Part shown: piece by piece, positions 7,027 through 16,013 of the stretch
Numbering within the stretch: the first letter of the stretch is position 1
How the letters are laid out: each line of letters starts with the position of its first letter
NCBI RefSeq assembly: GCF_000577335.1
Contig: NZ_CBYL010000016.1
Coordinates: 1-64,000, forward strand
Direction of reading: 5' to 3'
Length of the DNA: 64,000 nucleotides
Origin: Faecalispora jeddahensis
GTDB taxonomy: Bacteria > Bacillota > Clostridia > Oscillospirales > Acutalibacteraceae
The notes under the pieces: generated by a model
Seen by the model: the letters and a program-made list of their open reading frames with translations, nothing else
The model's database searches: none
Told to the model about the DNA's origin: nothing
Program-made: the position numbers and the translations under genes

Positions 7027-8220
7027 TTACTTGAAATCCCATCTTCGCTTATGGCGCTTATACAGCACCACCGCGATGTACAGCAGCAAAAATCCGGCGA
7101 GAATGGCAATCAGTGTTGCCGTCTGCCCCGGGCCGCCCATCTTCACCTCTGCCCACAGGGTATCGAGCAGCAGGTTGGTATCATCCGGCAGCGTGGCAAA
7201 GGTTTCGGCCTTCTCCAGAATCTCTTTGGGCGGGTAATAAATCGGGTTATCCTGAATCTCTTCCGGCAACAGGGCCTTGGCGGCGCTTTCCGGTGTGGAA
7301 TAGCCGATATAGTCTACGTTGGCCGCGGCAATTTCAGGATCGCACAAAAAGTTGATGTACGCTTCCGCCGCCGCTTTATTCTGTGCGCTGGTGGGAATGC
7401 ACATGGCATCGACAAAGAAGTTCGTTCCCTGCTTAGTCGGAATCGCAAAGCCGATGTCTGGGTTCGAATCCACCAGAGTGGCCGCGTCGCCGGCGTAATA
7501 GGGCGCGAGCCACGCCTCGCCGCTGGCCATCTTATCGAAAATCTGATCCATCACGTAGGCCTGTACCAGCGGCTTCTGCTTTTTCAGCAGCATGGCCGCT
7601 TCCTCCCACTCATTCGGATCGGTGCTGTTAAAGGAAAAGTCCAGACGCTTTTGGGCAATGCCGAACGCGTCGCGCGGGTTATCGAACATCAGGATTTTCC
7701 CCGCATATTTCTCGTCCCACAGAATATCCCAGCTGTCCACCGTTTCTTTTACATACTTTTTGTTATAAAAGATGCCGACGACGCCCCAGGTATAGGGCAC
7801 GGAATATTCGTTGGTCGGGTCGTAAACAGGCTTTAAAAAGTCCTGATCGATATACTTGCTATTCGGAATATTTTGATAGTCCAGCTTCTGCACCAGATTT
7901 TCCTTGATCAGCTTCGAGATCATGTAATCTGACGGAATAATCACATCGTAATTTGCGCCGCCGCTGACCAGCTTTGCATACAGATTCTCGTTGCTCTCAA
8001 AAGTGGTGTAGTTCACCTGAATCCCCGTTCTGCGGGTAAATTCCTTGTTGACGTCGATACTGTCGTCGACGCCGTTGGAGATATACTCTCCCCAGTTATA
8101 CACATTGATGGTCACGCCCGTTTTGGGCGCCGCTTCCCCGCTGGCCTGAGCCGAAACAGGGAGCGCTGCGGGCCATAAAAAGAAAAGGGAAAGCGCGAAA
8201 GCCGCCAATCTTTTTTTCAA
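7027..8220 (-). CDS. potD: Spermidine/putrescine ABC transporter substrate-binding protein
   Basis: The start chosen is TTG 8220: GGGAGGAGG lies about 9 nt upstream, and it begins 4 nt after the potC stop; the ATG at 8283 would overlap potC by 59 nt. That gives 397 residues with a signal peptide (KKRLAAFALSLFFLWPAALPVSAQA). The mature protein has the PotD hallmarks: INVYNWGEYI, EFTRRTGIQVNYTTFESNENLYAKL, YDVIIPSDYM, VPYTWGVVGIFYN and WAEVKMGG. It lacks the lipobox Cys usual for Gram-positive binding proteins. Instead, the C-terminus has a hydrophobic helix (LIAILAGFLLLYIAVVLY) followed by KRHKRRWDFK, which would anchor it. It is the last gene of the operon. Confidence 0.93.
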   Translation of the reverse strand: MKKRLAAFALSLFFLWPAALPVSAQASGEAAPKTGVTINVYNWGEYISNGVDDSIDVNKEFTRRTGIQVNYTTFESNENLYAKLVSGGANYDVIIPSDYMISKLIKENLVQKLDYQNIPNSKYIDQDFLKPVYDPTNEYSVPYTWGVVGIFYNKKYVKETVDSWDILWDEKYAGKILMFDNPRDAFGIAQKRLDFSFNSTDPNEWEEAAMLLKKQKPLVQAYVMDQIFDKMASGEAWLAPYYAGDAATLVDSNPDIGFAIPTKQGTNFFVDAMCIPTSAQNKAAAEAYINFLCDPEIAAANVDYIGYSTPESAAKALLPEEIQDNPIYYPPKEILEKAETFATLPDDTNLLLDTLWAEVKMGGPGQTATLIAILAGFLLLYIAVVLYKRHKRRWDFK

Positions 8221-8224
8221 GAGC

Positions 8225-9037
8225 CTATGCCTCCTCCCTCTCCGCCTCCTGCTGTTTGTCCTTCGAACGGCGGACATTGACAATCAGCAGCAGCACCAGA
8301 ATCGTACCGAACAGCAGCGTACTCAGCGCGTTGATTTCGGGGCTGATCCGTTTTCTGGTCATGGAATAAATATAAATCGGCAGCGTTTGAGTTGTTCCGC
8401 TGGTAAAGTAGCTGATGACAAAATCATCGATCGACAGCGTAAACGCCATGATCATGCCGGTGACAACGCCGGGGATGATTTCGGGCAGAACCACCTTCAA
8501 AAAGGATTTGACCGGCGGGCAGCCCAAATCCTGCGCCGCTTCGTACAAATGGGGGTCCATCTGCCGAAGCTTCGGCAGCACAGACAAAATCACATACGGC
8601 AGAGAGAACGTGACGTGCGCCAGAATCAGCGATACCATGCCGAGCGAAACCCCGCCCATCGCGCGGGCAAAGAACACAAACAGCAGCATCAGCGATACGC
8701 CTGTGACGATTTCAGGGTTTACCATCGGGAAATTCGTGATGTTCATCACGGCCTTGCGCGTAAAGCGCTTCATGCCGTTGATGCCAATGGCCGCCGCCGT
8801 GCCGATCGCCGTCGCCCCCAGTGAGGAAATCAGCGCGATGATCAGCGTGTTCTGCAGAGCCTCCATAATCAGGCGATCCTGAAAGAGCTGTCGGTACCAG
8901 CGCAGCGAAAAGCCCGACCATACCGAACGGCTCATGGTGGAGGAATCGTTAAACGAAAAGATGATCAGAATAAAAATCGGGGCGTACAGAAACAGGTACA
9001 CGAGCGCCATATACAGGCGGGATACGGTTTTTGTCAT
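8225..9037 (-). CDS. potC: Polyamine ABC transporter permease PotC
   Basis: 270 residues with six predicted membrane helices. The permease EAA loop reads LYEAAQDLGCPPVKSFLKVVLP and contacts the PotA ATPase. The N-terminus (YLFLYAPIFILIIFSFNDS) is typical of PotC. Its start ATGA overlaps the potB stop by 4 nt, so translation is coupled. The C-terminus is Glu/Arg rich. Confidence 0.93.
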   Translation of the reverse strand: MTKTVSRLYMALVYLFLYAPIFILIIFSFNDSSTMSRSVWSGFSLRWYRQLFQDRLIMEALQNTLIIALISSLGATAIGTAAAIGINGMKRFTRKAVMNITNFPMVNPEIVTGVSLMLLFVFFARAMGGVSLGMVSLILAHVTFSLPYVILSVLPKLRQMDPHLYEAAQDLGCPPVKSFLKVVLPEIIPGVVTGMIMAFTLSIDDFVISYFTSGTTQTLPIYIYSMTRKRISPEINALSTLLFGTILVLLLIVNVRRSKDKQQEAEREEA

Positions 9038-9858
9038 ATCAGCATCCCCTCCCCGTCTTCACTGCCGCCCTCGTCAAACTGGTTCATGATGCCCATGCAG
9101 ATCAGGATCAGCACCATCAGTACCAGAGAAATCGCAGAGCCGAGGTTGGGATTATAGGCACTGCCGAGGAACTGCATGTCGATCAGGTCACCGATCAAAA
9201 GGTTCCCGCCGCCGCCCAACATCTTAGAGATAATAAACGTACTGACCGACGGTACGAACACCATCGTCACGCCGGAAATGACCCCCGGCATGCTCATGGG
9301 CAGCGTCACCTTGAGGAACACCTTGCGCCGCCCGGCGCCAAGATCCTGCGCCGCTTCGATCACGCTTTGGTCAATTTTGGTCAGCACCGAGTAAATCGGC
9401 AGAATCATATACGGAATATAGTTGTATACCATGCCGAGCACCACCGCGCCCGCCGTGTTGATCAGGTGCAGCCGGCCGAGCCCGATACCGACAAGGAAGG
9501 TATTGATGATTCCGCTGTCTTCGAGCAGGGTCATCCACGCATAGGTGCGCAGCAGAAAGTTCATCCACATGGGAAGCATAATCAGCATGATCAGAATGGC
9601 CTGCCGATGCGGGCCAGTACGCGAAATCAGGTACGCCAAAGGGTAGCCCATCAAAAGCGAGATCACCGTAGCGATTAGACCGAGCCAGATGGAACGCAGA
9701 AACACATTGGAATACTGCCCCACCTCGGTCAGGTTTTTCAGGGTGAAAGCGCCGTGCGGGTCGGTAAACGCAAAATAACCCACGAGGATCATCGGAACGA
9801 TAATGAAAATTCCCATCCAGACAAGGTAAGGCGCGGACGCCGTTTTCGATTTGATCAT
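9034..9858 (-). CDS. potB: Polyamine ABC transporter permease PotB
   Basis: 274 residues, six membrane helices, EAA loop VIEAAQDLGAGRRKVFLKVTLP. The N-terminus YLVWMGIFIIVPMILVGYFAF is characteristic of PotB/PotH. Its ATG follows the potA stop directly. With PotC it forms the transmembrane channel. Confidence 0.93.
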   Translation of the reverse strand: MIKSKTASAPYLVWMGIFIIVPMILVGYFAFTDPHGAFTLKNLTEVGQYSNVFLRSIWLGLIATVISLLMGYPLAYLISRTGPHRQAILIMLIMLPMWMNFLLRTYAWMTLLEDSGIINTFLVGIGLGRLHLINTAGAVVLGMVYNYIPYMILPIYSVLTKIDQSVIEAAQDLGAGRRKVFLKVTLPMSMPGVISGVTMVFVPSVSTFIISKMLGGGGNLLIGDLIDMQFLGSAYNPNLGSAISLVLMVLILICMGIMNQFDEGGSEDGEGMLI

Positions 9859-10992
9859 TCAGCTCTCAGCCTCCTCTCCCTCTTCCGGGGGCTGAGAATC
9901 CTCCTCCATCTCGTCGCTGAAGGTACTGTAATCGCCAAACATGCCGGAATATTCTGATTTTTTCATGATATGGATGTCGTCGGGCTGCAGAATCAGGCCG
10001 ATCTCGTTGCCGACCTCCTGAAACTCCGTGGACTGGATCATCCATTTAAAATCCTGCACATCCACAATAATCTCGTAATGGACGCCCTTAAAGTTAACGG
10101 ACGTTACCACGCCGGAGATATGGCCCGCCACGGGAGAAACGACCTCAATATCCTCGGGGCGGATGACGACGTCCACCGGCTCCATGGGGCGGAAGCCCTT
10201 ATCAAGGCAGTCGAACCTGCGGCCGGCAAACTCCACGAGGAAGTCGCGGTGCATCACACCGTCGATGATATTGCTCTCGCCGATAAAGTCTGCGATAAAG
10301 GCGTTCTGGGGTTCGTTGTAAATGTCCTGCGGCGTGCCGATCTGCTGGATGCGGCCTTTGTCCATGACGACAACGGTGTCGGACATGGAGAGGGCCTCCT
10401 CCTGATCATGTGTGACAAACACGAACGTGATGCCCAGCTGCTGCTGGATTTTCTTGAGCTCTGTCTGCATGTCTTTGCGCAGCTTCAAGTCGAGCGCGCC
10501 GAGCGGCTCGTCCAGCAAAAGCACCTTGGGTTCGTTGGCCAGCGCCCGCGCGATGGCCACGCGCTGCTGCTGCCCGCCCGAAAGCGAATTGACACTGCGG
10601 CGGGCAAAGCCGCCGAGGTTCACCATCTCGAGCATGCGGCCAACCGTTTCGCGAATCTGCGCTTCCGGCTTTCTGTGCACGCGCATGCCGAACGCAACAT
10701 TTTCAAACACGTTCAGGTGCGGGAACAGGGCGTATTTTTGAAAAATAGTGTTAACCTCCCGTTTATGCGGCGGCAGGTCGTTGATTTTTTTGCCATTAAA
10801 AAAAACATCGCCTGTGTCTGGCGTTACAAATCCGCCGATAATACGCAGAGTCGTCGTTTTGCCGCAGCCCGAAGGCCCCAGCAGCGTAACGAACTCACCG
10901 TCGCGGATGTTGAGATTGAAGCTTTTCAGCACATTCTCTTTGCCAAACGACACATCAATGTTCTGTAATGAAATAATGGTGTTATTCTCCAT
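9859..10992 (-). CDS. potA: Polyamine ABC transporter ATP-binding protein PotA
   Basis: 377 residues. Walker [10 protein letters not shown] (about 39-47), Q-loop near [11 protein letters not shown], signature [15 protein letters not shown], Walker [13 protein letters not shown] and switch His in [11 protein letters not shown] are all present. The C-terminal ~130 residues form the TOBE-type regulatory domain, ending in an acidic tail. It drives polyamine import by PotB/C/D and is the first gene of the operon. The common upstream XRE/PuuR-type regulator is absent; a long leader (10993-11160) may supply control instead. Confidence 0.95.
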   Translation of the reverse strand: MENNTIISLQNIDVSFGKENVLKSFNLNIRDGEFVTLLGPSGCGKTTTLRIIGGFVTPDTGDVFFNGKKINDLPPHKREVNTIFQKYALFPHLNVFENVAFGMRVHRKPEAQIRETVGRMLEMVNLGGFARRSVNSLSGGQQQRVAIARALANEPKVLLLDEPLGALDLKLRKDMQTELKKIQQQLGITFVFVTHDQEEALSMSDTVVVMDKGRIQQIGTPQDIYNEPQNAFIADFIGESNIIDGVMHRDFLVEFAGRRFDCLDKGFRPMEPVDVVIRPEDIEVVSPVAGHISGVVTSVNFKGVHYEIIVDVQDFKWMIQSTEFQEVGNEIGLILQPDDIHIMKKSEYSGMFGDYSTFSDEMEEDSQPPEEGEEAES

Positions 10993-11166
10993 TTGTGCAT
11001 CCCCTTTGCGGTAATAGTCAAAGTTGCGCTAAACCAAAATTCCGGCTCTAACGCAAGCCCAGCCTCGCCGTATTCGTTGCCCCCCGCAAAGGATTTTTCA
11101 CAATCACTGCTGACTGCGGCAACAGAGTGAAGCCGATATTTCTTAGATGCAAACGCAACATGTAAA
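10993..11166 (-). promoter_or_regulatory. pot operon leader with ribosome-site-masking hairpin
   Basis: The leader is about 165 nt. CCTTTGCGG (minus sense of 11084-11092) is perfectly complementary to CCGCAAAGG (minus sense of 11003-11011). The second arm includes the AAAGG part of the potA ribosome site, so pairing would hide it. The 72 nt between hold further possible stems (GGCGAGGCTGGGC region). This suggests translational control, for example by polyamines, but no known riboswitch class was recognised. Confidence 0.5.
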
Positions 11167-11195
11167 ATAATAGAGTGAAAAACGCGATTTGTCAA
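11167..11195 (-). promoter_or_regulatory. Sigma-A promoter of the potABCD operon
   Basis: TTGACA (11190-11195), 17-bp spacer, TATTAT (11167-11172) on the minus strand. Confidence 0.8.
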
Positions 11196-11321
11196 GATAT
11201 GATTTGATTTTTTACCGAATTTTGATATTTTATGAATATATCATACAGATCATACGGGTTTTGATTGATTTTTCTTCCATATCCTTTGATTTTCACGCTT
11301 TTTGTTTTCCATCAATCTATA

Positions 11322-11356
11322 TAAAAAAAGCGGCAGGGGGAAAGCCCGCCCTGCCG
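11322..11356 (-). terminator. Terminator of the NlpC/P60-like gene
   Basis: GC-rich arms CGGCAGGG/CCCTGCCG around GCGGGCTTTCCC, then seven T on the minus strand. Confidence 0.75.
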
Positions 11357-11478
11357 GAATAAATAACGATGTCCAGTATGGTTGCAAAAGATTTGATCGG
11401 CGTTTACTGTCACCAGTATAGCACCGATAGATCGCCGGGTCAAATCGATCGTAGCTTTTCAAAAAGATCTGACAAAAA

Positions 11479-12285
11479 TCAGGAAACCGGAGTCAGAAGT
11501 GTTTGAGCAGCCTGCATCACATCGACAGGCACCGGCTCACTCACGGCTGCCTGCTGCGCGCTTTCGGCCGCCGTCTTTGCGGCCGCCTCGGCCAACGCCG
11601 CGGCCTGCCGTGCCTGAGCCTCAGGCGTCAAAGCGCTTGCCGCAATAATTCCGTCGGCGCCGATGGTGTAGATCTTATCCCCGATGGTGCGGGTCGTTTT
11701 GATGGCGTACTCGCCGTTCTCGTAGTAATATTCGTTTCCGTCATATGTAACAAAGCCCGTTGTGGGGTAGCTCAGCTGAGTCAGCTTGAACCATGTTGTC
11801 CATTTGTTTCTGGCACGCCCGAAAACGGGTTCCTTTTTCATGTCATAACCAACATCGCGATTATCGACGCCGACATTGTTGCCCACATACACGCCGACAT
11901 GGCCCGGCTGGTACAGAATCAGACCGTGGGTTCTGGGCAAAGAGGACCAGTCGCTGTAATTGATGGCTCCCTTTGACTTGGCATCCTTCAGCATTCCGCT
12001 GCCGGTGCCGGAAACAGACAGCAGGCTGGGATTCGGATTTGTCTTATCGCCCGTCCACCACAAATAGGACTTGATCAGGCCGGAGCAATCCGTATAACGT
12101 GCTCCGTTTCTCAGCTGGCCGTAGGAGCCGTAATTATATTTCCACTTTTCGGTATAGGCTTTCAGAACATGCTCGGACAAGCCGACGCCGGTTTTGACTT
12201 CTGCCGCCTGTGCGGGTGCGCACAGACCGGTAACGGTTAACAGACAAAAAGCAAACGCAGCGGCTGCCGCCAATAATTTCTGCAT
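11479..12285 (-). CDS. Secreted NlpC/P60-like cell-wall hydrolase with wall-binding repeat
   Basis: 268 residues from ATG 12285, with GGGAGG 9 nt upstream. There is a signal peptide (QKLLAAAAAFAFCLLTVTGLCAPAQAA). The catalytic region has TDCSGLIKSYLWW (nucleophile Cys) and PGHVGVYVGNN (His), the cysteine-peptidase pattern of NlpC/P60-type peptidoglycan hydrolases. After it comes one YDGNEYYYENGEYAIKTT plus IGDKIYTIGADGII unit, like choline-binding/glucan-binding repeats. The tail is Ala-rich (ALAEAAAKTAAESAQQAA). It probably trims peptidoglycan during growth or sporulation. It is a single-gene unit. Confidence 0.85.
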   Translation of the reverse strand: MQKLLAAAAAFAFCLLTVTGLCAPAQAAEVKTGVGLSEHVLKAYTEKWKYNYGSYGQLRNGARYTDCSGLIKSYLWWTGDKTNPNPSLLSVSGTGSGMLKDAKSKGAINYSDWSSLPRTHGLILYQPGHVGVYVGNNVGVDNRDVGYDMKKEPVFGRARNKWTTWFKLTQLSYPTTGFVTYDGNEYYYENGEYAIKTTRTIGDKIYTIGADGIIAASALTPEAQARQAAALAEAAAKTAAESAQQAAVSEPVPVDVMQAAQTLLTPVS

Positions 12286-12847
12286 TCCTGAAATCCTCCC
12301 TGTTTTCAAATCATCCGGGAAAGACATCCCGCATTACAAAATATTACAACTGTAACAAATTGGTTACAGTTTAACATAATCCTTGGAAGATTTCAAGTTA
12401 AAATTCTATTATTTTGATTTTTTTTGGAGAGCGATTTGTAGAAAATAACAGGAATAATTTTCCAAAATCAACAAAAGCCCCCATTCCGCGCGGATTTTCA
12501 GGGGTTGTCCCCTTAAAATTATGTCACCTGCAAATTTCATCCATGACGCGGCGTCGATTCGTTTTGCCAGAATAAGGAATTTGCCCTGAGGGCTTTTCCT
12601 GATATATAATTAAAAAAATACCGAATGATGGAGAAAATTCCCTTCGCAATCTCTTCCAGCGGCTTTATGTTTGATACACTCTTCCATCGCTTTTTGATTG
12701 CGCCCGCCGTGTTTACATCATAATTGACGGCGTCAAAGATACCGGCTATCATCCCTCACTTAAAATTGGCGTGTTTGTTGAAAGTCATCAAACTGCTCTG
12801 AATTTTTATCTGCACGGCATAACCGATGAAACTTTTTCGTGAAAGCC
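12286..12847. other. Intergenic stretch with a possible gene remnant
   Basis: About 560 bases. A 71-codon minus frame (12537-12752) contains AIKKRWKSVSNIKPLEEIAK and may be a fragment of a transposase or regulator, but it lacks a ribosome site and I cannot place it. The rest has short GC hairpins (CCCCATT...AGGGGTTGTCCCC near 12480-12512) and no supported gene. Confidence 0.3.
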
Positions 12848-12903
12848 AAAAAACCAATCCCCGGAAGAATCCACCGTTACGGCAGGCTCTTCCGGGGATT
12901 GCT
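12848..12903 (-). terminator. Terminator of the GGDEF-EAL pair
   Basis: Arms CAATCCCCGGAAGA and complement, then TTTTTTGG on the minus strand, directly after the stop at 12905. Confidence 0.8.
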
Positions 12904-12904
12904 T

Positions 12905-15900
12905 TCATAGTCCCGTGCTGTATGTATTCTCTTTCTGTGTGCATAGAGTCTCCCGCAGCAGAGCCTCTGCCTCGTCTGCGGGCATTGGGCGGTAACAATA
13001 GAAGCCCTGCACCTCGTCGCACATCCGCTGGCTGAGAAAATCTAGCTGCGGCTCCGTTTCCACTCCCTCGGCAGTCACCTTCATTTTCAGGTTCTTGGCA
13101 AGATTGATAATCACCTTTGAGATTGCCCGGTCCTTATTGTTTTTTTCAATGCCGTGAACAAACTGCATATCCATTTTGATCCGGTCAACCGGCAGAAGCT
13201 TTAACCGGCTGAGAGAGGAATACTCCGTGCCGAAATCATCGATGGAGAGCGACACGCCCAGTGCCTTTAACCGGTGGAGCACCGTAATGATGTGGTGATC
13301 TGTATTGCCGTTTGCCACGCTCTCGGTAACCTCCAGCTCCAGGCAGTTCGGCGGAAGCTCCATCGTCTGCAAGATTTCCTTGACCAGCGGAATAAACTTC
13401 GGGTTCCTGAGCTGCTGCACCGAAACGTTGACCGCCATGCGCAGATTCGTGCAGCCCATCCCCAGCCAGAGCTGATTCTGCCGGCAGGCCTCGCGCATCA
13501 CCCATTCGCCGATCGCATAAATCAGTCCGGTCTGCTCTGCCAGCGGAATAAATTCCGTCGGGCTGACGATCCCCCGACCCGGCAGATTCCAACGGGCCAA
13601 AGCCTCCATCCCCACAATCCGGCGCGTGGCCACGTCGATCTGCGGCTGATAATGCAGCAGAAGCTGATTTTTTTCCAGCGCATGGTAAAGCTGGTTCACA
13701 AGCTGCGTTTTGGCCTGTATTTCATCCTTGATTTCCTGAGAGCAAAACACATAACGGCCCTTCCCCTCGCTTTTGGCGCGGTACATAGCTGTGTCCGCAT
13801 TTTTGAGGAGCACCTCCGGGTCATCCCCGTCCTGCGGGTAAACAGCCACACCGGCACTCACCGAAATAAAGAACTCCTGCTCCGCCAATAGGATAGGCTT
13901 CTGCACTACCTTCATCAACCGATCCATGATCGCGGTCAGCTCCTCCTGTGAGGCAATCTGGCTGAGCATCAAAATGAACTCATCCCCGCCAAAGCGGGCT
14001 ACCGTATCCCCATCCCGAATCGAGCTGCTCAGTGCCTTGGCGACCTCAATCAAAAGCCGATCCCCCTGGCCGTGCCCTAACGTATCGTTCACCGATTTGA
14101 ACGCATCCAGATCCAGGAACACGACGCCGATCATTTTGTGGGCTCTTTTCGCACGGGGGATCCATTCGCTGAGCCTTTCCTTAAACAGGGTGCGGTTCGG
14201 CAAACCGGTCAGCTGATCGTGAAACGCCAAGTAATCCAGCTCTTTTTCATCATCCGCCTTAATGACAGCATCGGAAAGGATGAGCCCGACAACCTCGACA
14301 AACGCGATGGAATCCAGATTCCACATGGAAAACGGACGGCCCGCATGAAACCCGACGAATCCCATGAGCTCACCCTTGTTCCGGATCGGCACGGCAACAA
14401 GGGCGCGGATGCCCTGTGCAAGCAATTGGGCTCGCACCTCCGCGGCCTCCGTAGGCAGGAAGAGAGTATCTTTCAGCACAAGAGCCTCATCGCCTTGGAA
14501 CCGACGGAACATCTCTGAGCGAATATTTTGTATGGCGTCGCTTAATGTGCCGCGGGGCAGGTCTGCCGCTTCCGACATCCACTCCACCGCATAGCGCACG
14601 GTATTTGTCTGCATGTCCATCAGCACCAGGCAGGCCCGGTCACATTCGATAAAGCGCCCGCACTCCTCCAACGCCGCATACAGCTTTTGATCGATATTCA
14701 TTTCGCCGGAGGATACGAAGCTGTGTGAAATATCTGACGCGATGGACTGCATGGTAACATGGTTGATGTTTTCCTGAAGCCTGGTCGTATAAATTTTATT
14801 GACGTACATTGCAAAAATAGCGGCAAAGGCAATCACTCCCATCCGGTCCAGATAATATTTTCCGGACAGCACAATCACTTCGGGCGGCGTGTAGCCCCAC
14901 GCAAACAGCTGCGTTAAAAACGCAGTAACGATCACGGTTGAAAGGATAATAAGGCGGTTGAAGAGCAGACAGATGATCATAAGCAAAAAAACAAATGACC
15001 AGGCGATAAAGATTCCCTCATCGGCAAACCAAAGCGTGTAAAACGGAATCATCAGCGCAAAGGACAAAGATACCAGCATTTCCTTCGCATTGTCCTCAAG
15101 CCGCAAATGTTCAATCGAAGCCAGAAAGATGCCAAGAAGCACCAGCAGCCCGCTCACCACCTGCACGGGGATGGCGTTCTGATGCCCGGTATAAAAAGAC
15201 CGGTCTGTCAGCAGCAGACACGCACCGACAAACAGCATCAGCCCCAAATAGAGGTAAACGTTCGTGCGGGCCGATTTGGAAAGGATCATCTCGTTCTGGC
15301 TGATGGCGACCGGCTGCAGAAAATGGTACCGGTTGATGCAGTAGCCAACCGCAAAAATCATCACCAGCGCAAAAATGGCTGCCACCTGCGGAAAACGGAT
15401 GTGAAAAAAGACAGGCAGAACGTCTGTGATGTACCCCAGCACGGCGGCAAAGAAAAAGGAAAAAGAGATAATTTTGGCCTGCTTTTTCTCATCGTTCGAA
15501 GTGGAGTGCCGCCCCCACCGCAGCAGCAGAACTACGGCCACAGCGGCGTAAAGGACGATATAAATATAATAAAACCAGTCCCATCCGTCCGTCCTTGAGA
15601 TATTCACCCAGCCGTGTTCCGTACGAACCAGCGTATCGGGATTCTGGTCAAAAAGCGGCAGAACGGTGTAGGCATAGACCGACACAGCGGCAGGCAGATA
15701 AATCAGGAAAAATAACCACCGTTTTTTCAGCAGTCCCTCCCGCCCCGTCAGCAGCAGAACGGCGTGCATCGTCAGGCTGCCGATGATCCCCCAGCCCAGC
15801 GGCGCAATGCGGCGGCCGACAGAACAGATTTCTTCCGTCCGGGCCGCGCCGGTGAGTGCAAGGCCAAACGCCCATACCGCAAGCGTCGCGCAGATCGCCA

Positions 15901-16009
15901 AAAACAACCGGTTCAGGCGCGTTACACTGCCGTGAACGGCGTAAAGCCCGCAGGCCACCGCGGCACCGCAGGTTGTTAAAAGCAATACGCTGTACGTTTC
16001 TATGATCAA
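12905..16009 (-). CDS. Membrane GGDEF-EAL c-di-GMP protein (second of tandem pair)
   Basis: 1034 residues from TTG 16009, preferred because GAGGAG lies 7 nt upstream and the start matches the paralogue; ATG 16024 would overlap the upstream gene. About 11 hydrophobic segments (residues ~1-415) are followed by a GAF-like region (~425-575). Next comes GGDEF, with DQLTGLPNRTLF, RFGGDEFILM and an RDGD product-inhibition (I) site five residues before GGDEF. Last is EAL: VGMEALARW, EVTESVA, DDFGTEYSSL, DMQFVHG and EGVET. Both catalytic motifs look intact, so it could make and degrade c-di-GMP. It is co-transcribed with its paralogue. Confidence 0.92.
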   Translation of the reverse strand: MIIETYSVLLLTTCGAAVACGLYAVHGSVTRLNRLFLAICATLAVWAFGLALTGAARTEEICSVGRRIAPLGWGIIGSLTMHAVLLLTGREGLLKKRWLFFLIYLPAAVSVYAYTVLPLFDQNPDTLVRTEHGWVNISRTDGWDWFYYIYIVLYAAVAVVLLLRWGRHSTSNDEKKQAKIISFSFFFAAVLGYITDVLPVFFHIRFPQVAAIFALVMIFAVGYCINRYHFLQPVAISQNEMILSKSARTNVYLYLGLMLFVGACLLLTDRSFYTGHQNAIPVQVVSGLLVLLGIFLASIEHLRLEDNAKEMLVSLSFALMIPFYTLWFADEGIFIAWSFVFLLMIICLLFNRLIILSTVIVTAFLTQLFAWGYTPPEVIVLSGKYYLDRMGVIAFAAIFAMYVNKIYTTRLQENINHVTMQSIASDISHSFVSSGEMNIDQKLYAALEECGRFIECDRACLVLMDMQTNTVRYAVEWMSEAADLPRGTLSDAIQNIRSEMFRRFQGDEALVLKDTLFLPTEAAEVRAQLLAQGIRALVAVPIRNKGELMGFVGFHAGRPFSMWNLDSIAFVEVVGLILSDAVIKADDEKELDYLAFHDQLTGLPNRTLFKERLSEWIPRAKRAHKMIGVVFLDLDAFKSVNDTLGHGQGDRLLIEVAKALSSSIRDGDTVARFGGDEFILMLSQIASQEELTAIMDRLMKVVQKPILLAEQEFFISVSAGVAVYPQDGDDPEVLLKNADTAMYRAKSEGKGRYVFCSQEIKDEIQAKTQLVNQLYHALEKNQLLLHYQPQIDVATRRIVGMEALARWNLPGRGIVSPTEFIPLAEQTGLIYAIGEWVMREACRQNQLWLGMGCTNLRMAVNVSVQQLRNPKFIPLVKEILQTMELPPNCLELEVTESVANGNTDHHIITVLHRLKALGVSLSIDDFGTEYSSLSRLKLLPVDRIKMDMQFVHGIEKNNKDRAISKVIINLAKNLKMKVTAEGVETEPQLDFLSQRMCDEVQGFYCYRPMPADEAEALLRETLCTQKENTYSTGL

Positions 16010-16013
16010 ATCA

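Noticed and set aside
7051-7836. Long + strand frames opposite potD and other GC-rich genes
   Set aside because: These are antisense shadows with His/Arg-rich composition and no ribosome sites.
12537-12752. 71-codon frame that looked like a transposase fragment
   Set aside because: No ribosome site, no recognised catalytic motif and no terminal repeats; kept only as a note on the intergenic region.
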